Positions 52,836 to 62,175 of a stretch of 64,000 nucleotides of DNA are shown here, piece by piece. The stretch comes from VAZQ01 sp963753575. Lineage in GTDB: Bacteria; Pseudomonadota; Alphaproteobacteria; Rhizobiales; Xanthobacteraceae. Each line of letters opens with the position of its first letter. The stretch's first letter is position 1. Where the stretch lies: contig CAVWCR010000003.1 in assembly GCA_963753575.1 (NCBI GenBank), forward strand, positions 62,001-126,000, written 5' to 3'. Made by a program: the position numbers and the translations under genes. Below the pieces are notes generated by a model, which was not told the origin of the DNA, did no database searches, and worked only from the letters and a program-made list of their open reading frames with translations.

Positions 52836-53216
52836 TGTATTGTTTGTGCTGGATTATGTGCCGGGCGCCACGTCGTGAACGGGCCCCTATCGGTAAGGGA
52901 ACCCAAAGCCGCGTTTCGCAAAAAATGTCGCGCTGACAAACTCGGCAGGTGCCCTATTGCTTTCCTTGTCTTCCACGCGCCCAAACTGTGGCGGCGATCG
53001 ATGCCGAAAGGCACTTCCGGCCTTCCGTCTCGGCGCTCGTTGGGCCCGCATTTCGCGGGCTGAAAGGTTCCCCCAAAAAGTTCCATAAGTCATTGAATAC
53101 CTTCGAAAATTACCACACTTAATTCCTCACGATAGCCACCTCGCTGCAGCATTCTCGCCGCACAATTCATGCCTATGGAGGCCCGCCCGACACGCAAACT
53201 CGGAAGGGGATCGATC
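52836..53216. other. Intergenic region between first and second barrel genes
   Basis: About 380 bases. A short perfect inverted repeat lies at 53044-53060 (six-base stem, five-base loop) with no T tract. Part of the stretch (53095-53135) is AT-rich and probably promoter. The ribosome site (GGAAGGGG) of the second barrel gene is at about 53201-53209. No gene is visible. Confidence 0.45.
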
Positions 53217-53981
53217 ATGCAGCGACTGCTTCTCGGAACGGTGGCGGCGGTTGCCGTCGCAAGCTCCGCCTTCGCAGCGGACATGCCGCGCAAGGCGCCG
53301 CCGATCACGAAGGCACCGCCCGCACCGGTCGGCTACAACTGGACCGGCTGCTACATCGCTGGCGGCGGCGGCTATGGCATGTGGAACCAGGATACGACCA
53401 CTCTCGAAGGTGGCGTGCCTGTCAGCTCAAAGGTCACCAGTGGCGGGCGCGGCTGGTTCGGCACCGCCGGCGGCGGCTGCGACTTCCAGTTCGGACAGCG
53501 CTGGGTCGTTGGCGCGTTTGGAGATTATGATTTCTCTGCCCTCAAGGGTGATCTCAGCGTTCCAGGTGCTGGTCTCTTCGGGCGCGAGAAGCAGAACTCG
53601 GCGTGGGCGGTGGGCGGCAGGCTCGGCTATGCGCTCACGCCCTCGATCCTGGCTTATGTCAATGGCGGCTATACCCAGGCGCGGTTCTCCGCTGTGAATT
53701 TGTTCGATCCCGCCCTTCCGGTTGTTCCGGGTAATCAGCACATCGGGGCCCATAATTATTCGGGCTGGTTCCTGGGCAGCGGCTATGAATACAATCTGGG
53801 TTGGTTCCCCGGCTTGTTCTGGAAAACGGAATACCGCTACGCCCAATACGGTCGCGACAACCTGCCGATCCTCGACAACATGACAGGTACCCCGACCGGG
53901 TTCAGCGTCAGCAGCGCCAAGGCCGTGCAAACCATCCGCAGCGAGCTGGTCTGGCGGTTCAACTGGGGCGGCCGTTACTGA
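53217..53981 (+). CDS. Omp25-like outer-membrane barrel protein
   Basis: A 254-residue barrel with signal peptide (LLLGTVAAVAVASSAFAAD) and the family start YNWTGCYIAGGGGYGMWNQD. Strands include GCDFQFGQRWVVGAFGDYDF, ILAYVNGGYTQARFSAV and the final VQTIRSELVWRFNWGGRY. It is more divergent than its neighbours, with a Pro-rich linker (PRKAPPITKAPPAPVG) after the signal. The start at 53217 fits GGAAGGGGATCG upstream. A terminator follows. Confidence 0.85.
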   Translation: MQRLLLGTVAAVAVASSAFAADMPRKAPPITKAPPAPVGYNWTGCYIAGGGGYGMWNQDTTTLEGGVPVSSKVTSGGRGWFGTAGGGCDFQFGQRWVVGAFGDYDFSALKGDLSVPGAGLFGREKQNSAWAVGGRLGYALTPSILAYVNGGYTQARFSAVNLFDPALPVVPGNQHIGAHNYSGWFLGSGYEYNLGWFPGLFWKTEYRYAQYGRDNLPILDNMTGTPTGFSVSSAKAVQTIRSELVWRFNWGGRY

Positions 53982-54002
53982 CGGCACAATATTCCAGAAG
54001 GC

Positions 54003-54032
54003 AAAAAAGCCCCGCCTACGCGGGGCTTTTTT
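54003..54032 (+). terminator. Intrinsic terminator, bidirectional A/T flanks
   Basis: A seven-base GC stem (54009-54015 with 54020-54026) and four-base loop, with six A before and six T after. It ends the second barrel gene 22 bases after the stop; the A tract would also serve the opposite strand. Confidence 0.9.
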
Positions 54033-54341
54033 GTGTTCGATCTTGCGCGCGGGCCGCTCTCGCAAATCTCTCATTGGTTGTGATATTGCTGCAACAGTCC
54101 GGTGCGGCCAAAACGCGGTTCCAAAGTGAGCGCCGGCGTGTCGCTTCTGCAATCCAAGCGGCTGATCATCCGACTATTTCCGCGCCGCTCTGGACTTTGC
54201 TCCGAGCGAAATAAGCATCAAGAATACCATCAAAAATAGTCGATGCCCGTGATTGCCACTGGTTGTGTCGTACCAGCAACAGAGCTTGGCGTCATTCGAT
54301 GGTAAGGAGTTCCATTGTTCTGCGTATGAGGGATCCTTGTC
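54033..54341. other. Intergenic region before third barrel gene
   Basis: About 309 bases. Bases 54210-54320 are less GC-rich and likely contain the promoter. I see no gene, repeat or strong hairpin. Confidence 0.4.
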
Positions 54342-55055
54342 ATGAAGACGCTCCTGCTCGGGACCGCGGCCATGACTTTGCTGGCAACCCCAGTCTTGGC
54401 GGCCGATCTGCAGATCGCCAAGGCGCCAGCAACCTATAACTGGACGGGCCTTTATCTGGGCGCCCATTGCGGCGGGGCCTGGGGGGATACCAAGACCGCT
54501 GGCAACAACGGCGCTTTTGATGAGAGCGCGAGGGCCTACACGCTGCAGCCCAGCGGCTCTGTGTGCGGTGGCCAGGTCGGGTTCAATGTCCAGAGCGGCG
54601 GCTGGTTCTGGGGCATCGAAGGGGACTTCGGATACCTTGGGGTGAAGAAGTCGATTACCCCGAACGACAACTTCGTCGAGGTGAAGTACGGCGCGTACGG
54701 TGCTGCGACGGCGCGGGTTGGCCTGGTTTGGGATCGCGCACTGCTCTACCTGAAGGGCGGCGCGGCGTTCGCCAAGATCAGGAACACGGCGACCGACCTC
54801 GACGGCGGTGTCGCCGATTCCTCCGACTTCAGCCAACTCAACAAGACGCGGATAGGCTGGGCGGCCGGCGCCGGCATTGAATACGGTCTGTCTCAGAGCT
54901 GGTCGGTCAAGTTCGAATATCTGTACATGGGCTTCGGTAACGACAGCGCCACCAACCAAGACGGTGACGTGTTTACCCATAGCAACAGCATTCACACCGC
55001 CAAGGCCGGCTTGAACTGGCGCTTCGGCGGCGGTCCTGCCGTAGCGCGCTACTGA
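54342..55055 (+). CDS. Omp25/Omp31-family outer-membrane barrel protein
   Basis: A 237-residue barrel. Signal peptide LLLGTAAMTLLATPVLAAD, then YNWTGLYLGAHCGGAWGDTK, VCGGQVGFNVQSGGWFWGIE, GAAFAKIRNTA and SWSVKFEYLYMGFGN. It ends GLNWRFGGGPAVARY. It closely resembles the 52041 product, suggesting local duplication. The promoter region is separate from the second gene because a terminator lies between them. Confidence 0.9.
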   Translation: MKTLLLGTAAMTLLATPVLAADLQIAKAPATYNWTGLYLGAHCGGAWGDTKTAGNNGAFDESARAYTLQPSGSVCGGQVGFNVQSGGWFWGIEGDFGYLGVKKSITPNDNFVEVKYGAYGAATARVGLVWDRALLYLKGGAAFAKIRNTATDLDGGVADSSDFSQLNKTRIGWAAGAGIEYGLSQSWSVKFEYLYMGFGNDSATNQDGDVFTHSNSIHTAKAGLNWRFGGGPAVARY

Positions 55056-55219
55056 AAGCATTCCGAATTTGAGATGTGCCTTGCGCGAGGGCGCCCGGGG
55101 CTTCTTTTTTGGCAGCGACGCCTGCCAAAACGCAGCGGGAAGCGCTGCAAATTCAACGCACAGCACCATGGCATGCATACGCCTTGCCGTGCAGGGGCTC
55201 CTGGCGCTACCGTTCGATC

Positions 55220-56197
55220 ATGACGCAGGCCTTGCCCACTGCAGCCGACGTCGACGCCGCCGCGCGGCGGCTGGCCGGCGTTGCGCTGCGTACGCCGCTC
55301 GTCACATCGCCGGCGCTGGATGCCGCGACCGGCGCGCGGGTCTTTCTCAAGGCGGAGACCTTGCAGCGTACCGGCTCGTTCAAGTTCCGCGGCGCCTACA
55401 ACAAGCTCGCGCAGATCGATCCCGCTCAGCGCGCGGGCGGTGTCGTCGCCTATTCGTCCGGCAATCACGCCCAGGGCGTCGCGGCAGCGGCCGCGCTGCT
55501 GGGCATGCCGGCGCTGATCGTGATGCCGTCGGATGCGCCGCGCGCCAAGCGCGAGCGTACCGCCGCGCTCGGCGCCGAAGTCGTGCTCTACGATCGCGTG
55601 CGCGAGGATCGCGAAGCGATCGCGCGCGAGCACGCCACGCGCCGCAACGCCACGCTGGTGCCACCTTATGACGATCCGCAGATCATCGCCGGGCAGGGCA
55701 CTGCCGGGCGCGAGATCGTCGAGGACCTCGCCGCGCTCGGGCTTGCGCCCGACGTGATCGCAGTCACCGCCTCGGGCGGCGGACTTACCGCCGGTATCGC
55801 GCTTGCCGTCAAGGCGCGGGTGCCGCAGGCGCGCGTCTTCACCGCCGAGCCGGAGAACTTCGACGATCACGCGCGCTCGTTCCGCAGCGGACGGCGCGAG
55901 ACCAACGCGGCGCCGACCGGCACGATCTGCGACGCCCTGATGGCGCGCACGCCTGGCGAGCTTACGTTTGCGATCAACCGCACGCTGGTGGGCGAGGGCG
56001 TCTGCGTGAGCGAGGAGGAAGTCGCGCGTGCGGTCGCCTTTGCGTTTCGCGAATTGAAGCTGGTGGTCGAGCCGGGCGGGGCCGTCGCGCTCGCGGCGCT
56101 GATGGCGGGCAAGATCGACATTGCCGGCAAGGTTGCGGTCGCGGTGCTTTCCGGCGGCAATGTGGATCCAGACGTGTTCCATCGTCTGGTGGCCTAG
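55220..56197 (+). CDS. Threonine/serine dehydratase (PLP, IlvA/TdcB type)
   Basis: A 325-residue fold-type II PLP enzyme that deaminates threonine or serine to the 2-oxo acid. The cofactor Lys is in TGSFKFRGAYNKL, followed by YSSGNHAQGVAAAAAL, IVMPSDAP, the glycine loop TASGGGLTAG and SGGNVDPD. There is no C-terminal ACT regulatory domain, so it is the short catabolic type. The start at 55220 is upstream of the family N-terminus; the frame continues to 55076. Confidence 0.9.
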   Translation: MTQALPTAADVDAAARRLAGVALRTPLVTSPALDAATGARVFLKAETLQRTGSFKFRGAYNKLAQIDPAQRAGGVVAYSSGNHAQGVAAAAALLGMPALIVMPSDAPRAKRERTAALGAEVVLYDRVREDREAIAREHATRRNATLVPPYDDPQIIAGQGTAGREIVEDLAALGLAPDVIAVTASGGGLTAGIALAVKARVPQARVFTAEPENFDDHARSFRSGRRETNAAPTGTICDALMARTPGELTFAINRTLVGEGVCVSEEEVARAVAFAFRELKLVVEPGGAVALAALMAGKIDIAGKVAVAVLSGGNVDPDVFHRLVA

Positions 56198-56260
56198 TGC
56201 CCCGTTTCCGAAGTTCGTTAGGAACTTCAGATCGGCGGCACTACCAACATACAAGGCCTT

Positions 56261-56545
56261 GTGGAGCGCAGCGTGAACCGCAGACAGAAGACCGCCGCTC
56301 ATCTCGAACGCATGGTGCTCACCGACATGCGCCGATACGCGCTCTGCGACAGCGTGAGCGCGGTGACCGTGCAGCCGACGGCAGACGGCAAGAGCTGGGA
56401 GGTTGCCGATTTCTACGCGCCGGGCGGAATCGTTTCCGCGGCCTGCCGCGAGATCGGGCTGGCGGCCGCGGCGGCGCTGCGGAACGATTATGACCTCATT
56501 CCGGAGAGCCAGCTCGTGCCGGATGATGACCTCTATTTGCGTTGA
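56261..56545 (+). CDS. Hypothetical small protein
   Basis: A 94-residue protein starting at GTG (56261, or 56273). It has an RRQKTAAHLERMVLTDMRRY basic helix and an acidic C-terminus (ESQLVPDDDLYLR). No membrane segment is seen. I do not recognise a family. The weak start and low complexity make it uncertain, but its codon use matches nearby genes. Confidence 0.5.
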   Translation: MERSVNRRQKTAAHLERMVLTDMRRYALCDSVSAVTVQPTADGKSWEVADFYAPGGIVSAACREIGLAAAAALRNDYDLIPESQLVPDDDLYLR

Positions 56546-56648
56546 GGCGCCCGCCCTCTCCCGGGGGTTGGCAGAAAATGTGTGTACTTATCAATTGCTT
56601 ACCAGGGATGCCTTTGTACGCCCTGGTAGTTAGCGATGACTAAACGGA

Positions 56649-56687
56649 ACTTGGCTAGAATACTTGGCTAGAATACTTGGCTAGAAC
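56649..56687. repeat. Three tandem copies of a 13-bp unit
   Basis: The unit ACTTGGCTAGAAT occurs at 56649-56661, 56662-56674 and 56675-56687 (last base C). It is perfect apart from the final base. It lies about 95 bases before the type I secretion operon in a moderately AT-rich region and could be an operator array or a slippage-prone spacer. Confidence 0.85.
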
Positions 56688-56781
56688 AATCGTCATGTGT
56701 GGCGGCTAGATTATCCAATCGACTGACGATTCGGGCCGCCAAATTCTATCAAGTGCGATCAGAAACAGCCGGCGGTCACCG

Positions 56782-58569
56782 ATGAGCATGCCAGCGCAGG
56801 GTCCCAGAGGCGGGCAGCCGCCGGTTGAGCCGCGCAGCGAGCTGGCCAACGCGCTACGCGCCTGTCGTGGCGCCATTGCCGGCATTGCGCTGGCGAGCGC
56901 GCTCATCAACGTGCTCTATCTCTCCGGCTCAATCTATATGCTGGAGGTTTACGACCGGGTGCTCACGAGCCGCAGCATCCCCACGCTCGTCGGCCTCACC
57001 GTCATGGTGGTCATTCTCTACAGCTTCCAGGGCATGCTTGACCTCTTGCGCAACCGCGTCCTGGTCCGCATCGGACGCTCGCTCGGCGAGAGCCTCAGCG
57101 AGCGCATCTATATGGTGATCGGTCGGCTCGCGCTCGTCACGCGCGGCGGCGGTGACGGCCTGCTGCCGCTGCGCGACATCGATCAGGTGCGCGCCTTCCT
57201 GTCGAGCCCCGGCCCGGTCGCGCTCATCGATCTGCCCTGGATGCCGTTCTACATTCTCATATGTTTCCTGTTCCATTTCTGGCTTGGCGCGACCGCGCTC
57301 GCCGGCGCACTGGTGATCGTTAGCCTTACGATTCTCACCGAGCTGATGACGCGGGGGCCACAAAAGATGGTCACCGAGCTGTCCGGGCAGCGCCAGGCGT
57401 TGGCGGAAGCGTCGCGGCGCAACGCCGAGGCGCTGCACGCGATGGGCATGGGCGCGCGCATCGCGGCGCGCTGGAGCGTGCTGAACGAAAAATTTCTCGC
57501 CACCTACCAGCGCACGAGCGACGTCAGCGGCGGCTTCGGCGCGATGTCCAAGGTCATGCGGATGCTGCTGCAGTCGGCCGTGCTGGGCGTCGGCGCCTAT
57601 CTGGTAATCCGGCAGGAGGCGACCGCCGGCATCATCATCGCGGGCTCGATCCTGTCGGCGCGCGCGCTTGCGCCGGTCGACCTTGCGATCGCGAACTGGC
57701 GCGGCTTCGTCGCGTTCCGGCAGAGCTGGCAGCGCCTCAACGCGCTCCTTAAGCGCATTCCGGCCGACGCGGAGCAGATGGCGCTGCCGAAGCCTGCCGC
57801 AAGCCTCGCGGTCGAGAACCTCAGCGTCGTCCCGCCCGGCGTTAATCGCGTCGTGGTGCAGGACGTCTCGTTCCGCCTGCAGAAAGGCAACGGGCTCGGC
57901 ATCGTGGGCCCGAGCGCAAGCGGCAAGTCGTGTCTCTCGCGCGTACTGGTCGGGGTCTGGCCGCCGGCGCGCGGCGCGGTGCGCCTCGACGGCGCGGCGC
58001 TTGATCAGTGGTCGCCTGCGACGCTTGGGCCGCACATCGGCTATCTGCCGCAGAACGTCGAGCTGTTGTCCGGCACCGTGGCGCAGAACATCGCGCGCTT
58101 CGAGGAGGACGCGAAGGCCGAGGGCGTGATTGCGGCCGCCAAGGCGGCGGGCGTCCACGAGATGATCCTGCGCCTGCAGGACGGTTACGATACCGAGATC
58201 GGCGAAAGCGGCGCAGTTCTCTCCGCCGGGCAGCGCCAGCGCGTCGCGCTTGCGCGCGCGCTCTACGGCGATCCGTTCCTGGTCGTGCTCGACGAGCCTA
58301 ATTCCAACCTCGATGGCGAAGGCGAGGAGGCGCTGACACGGGCGATTGTCGGCGTGCGGGCGCGCGGTGGGATCGTGATCGTAATCGCGCACCGCCCGAG
58401 CGTATTGGCTGGCGTCGACCTGTTGATGGAGATGCGGCAAGGGCGCGCGACGTCGCCTGAATCAAAGGATGAATTCATCAAGCGGCGGCGGCCGACGCCG
58501 GTGGCGCCCACGGCGCCGGCGGCTACGGGCCTGCGCGTCGTGAACGAGCCGGGAGGAGGCGCGCCATGA
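56782..58569 (+). CDS. Type I secretion ABC transporter (PrtD/HlyB family)
   Basis: A 595-residue half-transporter with N-terminal membrane domain (SALINVLYLSGSIYMLEVYD, typical of PrtD/AprD) and C-terminal ATPase. It has Walker A IVGPSASGKSCLSRVL, signature LSAGQRQRVALARAL and Walker B LVVLDEPNSNLD. It exports a protein substrate together with the HlyD partner, whose ATG overlaps its stop (ATGA at 58566-58569). The C-terminal tail is Pro/Ala-rich. No peptidase C39 domain is present, so the substrate probably has a C-terminal signal. Confidence 0.93.
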   Translation: MSMPAQGPRGGQPPVEPRSELANALRACRGAIAGIALASALINVLYLSGSIYMLEVYDRVLTSRSIPTLVGLTVMVVILYSFQGMLDLLRNRVLVRIGRSLGESLSERIYMVIGRLALVTRGGGDGLLPLRDIDQVRAFLSSPGPVALIDLPWMPFYILICFLFHFWLGATALAGALVIVSLTILTELMTRGPQKMVTELSGQRQALAEASRRNAEALHAMGMGARIAARWSVLNEKFLATYQRTSDVSGGFGAMSKVMRMLLQSAVLGVGAYLVIRQEATAGIIIAGSILSARALAPVDLAIANWRGFVAFRQSWQRLNALLKRIPADAEQMALPKPAASLAVENLSVVPPGVNRVVVQDVSFRLQKGNGLGIVGPSASGKSCLSRVLVGVWPPARGAVRLDGAALDQWSPATLGPHIGYLPQNVELLSGTVAQNIARFEEDAKAEGVIAAAKAAGVHEMILRLQDGYDTEIGESGAVLSAGQRQRVALARALYGDPFLVVLDEPNSNLDGEGEEALTRAIVGVRARGGIVIVIAHRPSVLAGVDLLMEMRQGRATSPESKDEFIKRRRPTPVAPTAPAATGLRVVNEPGGGAP

Positions 58570-59873
58570 CGACGCTCTCGCCGACATTGTCGCGCATGCT
58601 GCGGCGGCAGACGATGGCCATCGTGGCCGCCGCGCTGTTGCTGGTGGTGGGGCTCGGCGGCTGGGCGGCGACCACGGAATTCTCCGGCGCGGTGATCGCG
58701 GCCGGACAGCTTGTCGTCGACTCCAATGTCAAGAAGGTGCAGCACCCGACCGGTGGCGTGGTCGGCAGTCTGAATGTGCGCGAGGGCGACCACGTGAAGG
58801 CCGGCCAGATCCTGGTGCGTCTCGACGACACCCAGATCCGAGCCAACCGTGACATCGTGGTGAAGGCGCTCAACGAGCTTGCGGCGCGGCAGGCGCGCGA
58901 GGAGGCCGAGCGCGATGGTCAGCCGGCCGTGACGTTTCCCGACGATCTCCTTGCGCGCATCAGCGAGCCCGACGTTGCCAAGGCGATCACGGGCGAGCGG
59001 CGTCAGTTCGAGACCCGCCGCACCTCGCGCGAAGGCCAGAAGGCCCAGCTGCGCGAGCGCATCGTGCAGCTGCGCCAGGAGATCGGCGGCTACGAAGCGC
59101 AGATCGTTTCCAAGGACAAGCAGATCGAATGGGTGACCAAGGAGCTCGTCGGCGTCTATGAGCTGTGGGAGAAGAGCCTCGTTCCCTACACGCGCGTCAC
59201 CAGCCTTGAGCGCGAAAAGGAGCGGCTCACCGGCGAGCGCGGGCAGCTGACCGCTTTGATCGCGCAGTCGAGGGGCAAGATCGCCGAGACCGAGCTGCAG
59301 GTTCTGCAGGTCGATCAGGACATGCGCACCGAGGTCGGCAAGGATCTCGCCGAGATCCGTGCCAAGACGTCGGAACTGAGCGAGCGCAAGATTGCGGCTG
59401 AGGATCAGCTCAAGCGCGTCGATATCCGCGCTCCGATCGACGGCCTCGTGCTCCAGCTCATGGTCCATACCATCGGGGGCGTGATCACGGCGGGCGAGCC
59501 GATCATGCTGATCGTTCCTTTCGCGGCGTCGCTGCAGGTGGAGGCGAAGGTCGCCCCACAGGACATTGATCAGCTTCGGGTCGGCCAGACGGCGGTACTG
59601 CGGTTCGTGGCCTTCAACCAGCGCACGACGCCGGAGCTCGCCGGCACTGTGATCCGGATCTCGGCTGACGTGAGCGAGGATGCCAAGACGGGCGCGCGCT
59701 ACTACACGATCCGGCTCGACGTCTCGGAAGACGAAGTTGCGCGGCTCGGGGGCGCCAAGCTGGTGCCGGGCATGCCGGTCGAGGCTCTGATCCAAACCAG
59801 CCCGCGCACGGTGATTTCCTATCTGGTCAAGCCGTTCCAGGACCAGATCTCGCGCGCGTTCCGTGAGAAATAA
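58566..59873 (+). CDS. Type I secretion membrane fusion protein (HlyD/PrtE family)
   Basis: A 435-residue adaptor with one N-terminal membrane segment (QTMAIVAAALLLVVGLGGWA), a lipoyl half (KKVQHPTGGVVGSLNVREGD) and a long coiled coil (residues about 110-290). The C-terminal beta-barrel carries the second lipoyl half (KRVDIRAPIDGLVLQLMVHT). It is translationally coupled to the ABC gene. No outer-membrane factor or RTX-type substrate gene is adjacent, so the exit channel and cargo must be elsewhere. Confidence 0.92.
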   Translation: MTTLSPTLSRMLRRQTMAIVAAALLLVVGLGGWAATTEFSGAVIAAGQLVVDSNVKKVQHPTGGVVGSLNVREGDHVKAGQILVRLDDTQIRANRDIVVKALNELAARQAREEAERDGQPAVTFPDDLLARISEPDVAKAITGERRQFETRRTSREGQKAQLRERIVQLRQEIGGYEAQIVSKDKQIEWVTKELVGVYELWEKSLVPYTRVTSLEREKERLTGERGQLTALIAQSRGKIAETELQVLQVDQDMRTEVGKDLAEIRAKTSELSERKIAAEDQLKRVDIRAPIDGLVLQLMVHTIGGVITAGEPIMLIVPFAASLQVEAKVAPQDIDQLRVGQTAVLRFVAFNQRTTPELAGTVIRISADVSEDAKTGARYYTIRLDVSEDEVARLGGAKLVPGMPVEALIQTSPRTVISYLVKPFQDQISRAFREK

Positions 59874-59892
59874 GCCGCCCGCTACACACCAC

Positions 59893-60942
59893 CTAAGTGA
59901 ACAGCGCGATCCGCTCCTCGGGCGACATGGCGCGTAGCGCTGCGAGCGGGTCGGATGGGGCGGCGACGGGCGTAGGCGCGCCGCTCATGGCCTCAGGCGT
60001 CGGCGCTCCCGGCATCGGCATCGGTGCGAGCAGGAAGTCGTCCAGCTCCGTGTCTGCCACTGTTGGCGCGGGCGCAGGCGGCGGTGCGGGGGGTGGCGGC
60101 GCAGGCGGCGCGGCCGGTTGATCGGCGGCCTCTGTCCACGCCTTGACCGGAATCGGATCCAGCTCGATCTGTGCCGGCGAAGTCTTGGCACGCGGCGCCT
60201 CGTCTGGCGTCGGAGCCGGGACCGGCTCGGGAACTGCCGCAACGCTCGGCAAGGGCACAGGCGGGCCCGGCGCCGGCTCGAAGCTCTCGACCGCCGCGCG
60301 CGGCGCGCTGTCCTGGGCGGCCATCTCCGCGGTCGCCATCGGTTCCATCTGTTCCGCGCCGGCCGAGCCGTCAGACGGCGCCGGCTCGGCTTGTGACTTC
60401 AGCATCGCGCCGATGCGCCCTTCGAGTGAGCGCAGCACCTCGCCGAGCATCTGGGCGCGGTTGTCGTCGGGGTTGCGCAGCGACGAGGCGGACAGGATGG
60501 CCGTCGACAGATCGGCGATCTGGTCGCACATGACCATGTCGAGCCCGCGCTCGCGCATCGTCCAGGCGACGTCCTGCAGTCGTCCGGCGGCGGCGAAGAT
60601 GTCGGTTGCGGGGTCTGATGCCGTTTCGGCAGCAGTTTGCGGGTCAGGCTTGCCCTCGGCGACGTCGGCGCGGGTCTGCGCGATCGTCCTTGCCATCTCG
60701 AGGAGCTCGATCCGCATGCCCTGGGTGGCGCGGTTCTCCTGCTCGCTGCGCACCACCGCCTCGACCCGCGCGATGGCATCGAGGACGGTGCCGGTATCGG
60801 CATTACGGTTGCGCTTGGCGTATTCTTCCAGGAACCAGCGCCCGCGGGCGCTTGCCATCAGCGCCTCGCAGAGGGCGTCATAGTCCCCGTCCGCCGGCAG
60901 CCCCGACGGTATCGTCGATATCGCAAAGGATCCATCGGCCAT
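59893..60942 (-). CDS. Hypothetical proline-rich protein with helical N-terminal domain
   Basis: A 349-residue cytoplasmic-looking protein of unknown function. Residues 1-190 are helical (DYDALCEALMASARGRWFLE; DMVMCDQIADLSTAILSASS). Residues 195-315 are a disordered Pro/Ala linker (for example PPAPPPPAPPPAPAP). A short conserved-looking tail ends DPLAALRAMSPEERIALFT. The helical part has a weak resemblance to CheZ-like helical domains, but no phosphatase motif is clear. It is tail to tail with the HlyD gene. I choose the start at 60942. Confidence 0.65.
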   Translation of the reverse strand: MADGSFAISTIPSGLPADGDYDALCEALMASARGRWFLEEYAKRNRNADTGTVLDAIARVEAVVRSEQENRATQGMRIELLEMARTIAQTRADVAEGKPDPQTAAETASDPATDIFAAAGRLQDVAWTMRERGLDMVMCDQIADLSTAILSASSLRNPDDNRAQMLGEVLRSLEGRIGAMLKSQAEPAPSDGSAGAEQMEPMATAEMAAQDSAPRAAVESFEPAPGPPVPLPSVAAVPEPVPAPTPDEAPRAKTSPAQIELDPIPVKAWTEAADQPAAPPAPPPPAPPPAPAPTVADTELDDFLLAPMPMPGAPTPEAMSGAPTPVAAPSDPLAALRAMSPEERIALFT

Positions 60943-60999
60943 GGCGCCAACCAGACTTGCAAACCGTACGATCAGCACGATCGGGGCGCAATCGCGCTG

Positions 61000-62175
61000 A
61001 TGGCCTCCGATCCCCAGAAATCCACAGGCACGCATTTCGCCCTGCGGCTCAAGGCTTTCTACGCGGCCTTGTTCCTGACCCTGGGCGTCCAGCTGCCGTT
61101 TCTGCCGGTCTGGCTGGCGGCCAAGGGCCTCGACGCGCGGGCCGTGGGTGCCGTGCTCGCGGTCCCGGCACTGATTCGCATCATAGCGATTCCAGTGGCG
61201 ACGCGCCTGGCCGACCGCCGGGATGCGCTGCGCGGGGTGATCATCATGGCGACCGCCGGAGCGACCGTCGGCTTTTCCGCGCTGGCTTTCGCGGAGGGCG
61301 CGCTCGCGATCGCGCTCGTCTATGCGCTGGCATCGGCGGCCTATGCGCCCGTGATGATGCTGGCCGATACCTACGCGCTCCGTGGCCTGCCGCTGCGCGG
61401 CCACGCCTATGGCCCGGTGCGGCTGTGGGGCTCGGCGGCCTTCATCGCGGCGAGCCTCAGTGCCGGCGCGCTGCTTGATCTGATCGCCCCGCGCGACCTG
61501 ATCTGGCTGATGGTGGCGGCGATGGGCACGGCCACGGCCGTGGCGGTCGCGCTCGCTCCACTTGGCGGAGAGGCGTCAGGCGGCGCGCCTGTGCGTGCGC
61601 CGGCAACGCGGCTGCTGCGCGACCCGGCGTTCCTGGCGACGATCGCGGCGGCGAGTCTCATCCAGGCGAGCCATGCGCTCTACTACGGTTTTTCCACCAT
61701 CGACTGGCGGGCGGCGGGTTTCGACGGCTCGGCGATCGGCGCGCTCTGGGCGCTTGGCGTCATTGCGGAGATCGCCCTGTTCGCGCTCTCCGCTCGGCTG
61801 CCGTCCTTCATCACCCCGATCGTGCTCCTGCTGATCGGCGCCGCCGGCGCGCTCGTGCGCTGGACCGCCATGGCGACAGCGCCGCCCGCCTTTCTGCTGC
61901 CACTGCTGCAGTGCCTGCACGCGTTCTCATTCGGCGCGACGCACCTGGGCGCGCTCGCCTTCGTGGCGCGCGCTGCACCTCCTGGAGCGGGCGCGACCGC
62001 GCAGGGTTATTTCGCAGTTGTGCTCGGCATCGCGATGGCGGTCGCGATGGCGCTCGCCGGCGTGCTCTATGGCCGGCTCGGCGGCACCGCCTATGGCGTG
62101 ATGGCGATGCTGGCCGGCATGGGTGGAGTTTGCGCGCTCGCCGCCAGGCGACTGGCAACAATCAGTCGGGCCTAA
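61000..62175 (+). CDS. MFS transporter (phenylpropionate-permease-like)
   Basis: A 391-residue major facilitator with about twelve membrane segments. The opening LRLKAFYAALFLTLGVQLPF, the loop ATRLADRRDALRG and FIAASLSAGALLDL are typical of the MFS_1-like/HcaT group that resembles LacY. The family start is at 61000, though the frame is open upstream to 60637. Substrate not inferable. Its end overlaps the leftward ClpP-like gene by four bases. Confidence 0.85.
   Translation: MASDPQKSTGTHFALRLKAFYAALFLTLGVQLPFLPVWLAAKGLDARAVGAVLAVPALIRIIAIPVATRLADRRDALRGVIIMATAGATVGFSALAFAEGALAIALVYALASAAYAPVMMLADTYALRGLPLRGHAYGPVRLWGSAAFIAASLSAGALLDLIAPRDLIWLMVAAMGTATAVAVALAPLGGEASGGAPVRAPATRLLRDPAFLATIAAASLIQASHALYYGFSTIDWRAAGFDGSAIGALWALGVIAEIALFALSARLPSFITPIVLLLIGAAGALVRWTAMATAPPAFLLPLLQCLHAFSFGATHLGALAFVARAAPPGAGATAQGYFAVVLGIAMAVAMALAGVLYGRLGGTAYGVMAMLAGMGGVCALAARRLATISRA

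Noticed and set aside
56929..58440. A 503-residue minus-strand frame over the type I secretion ABC gene
   Set aside because: Antisense to a gene with complete Walker and signature motifs; no start signal and shadow composition.
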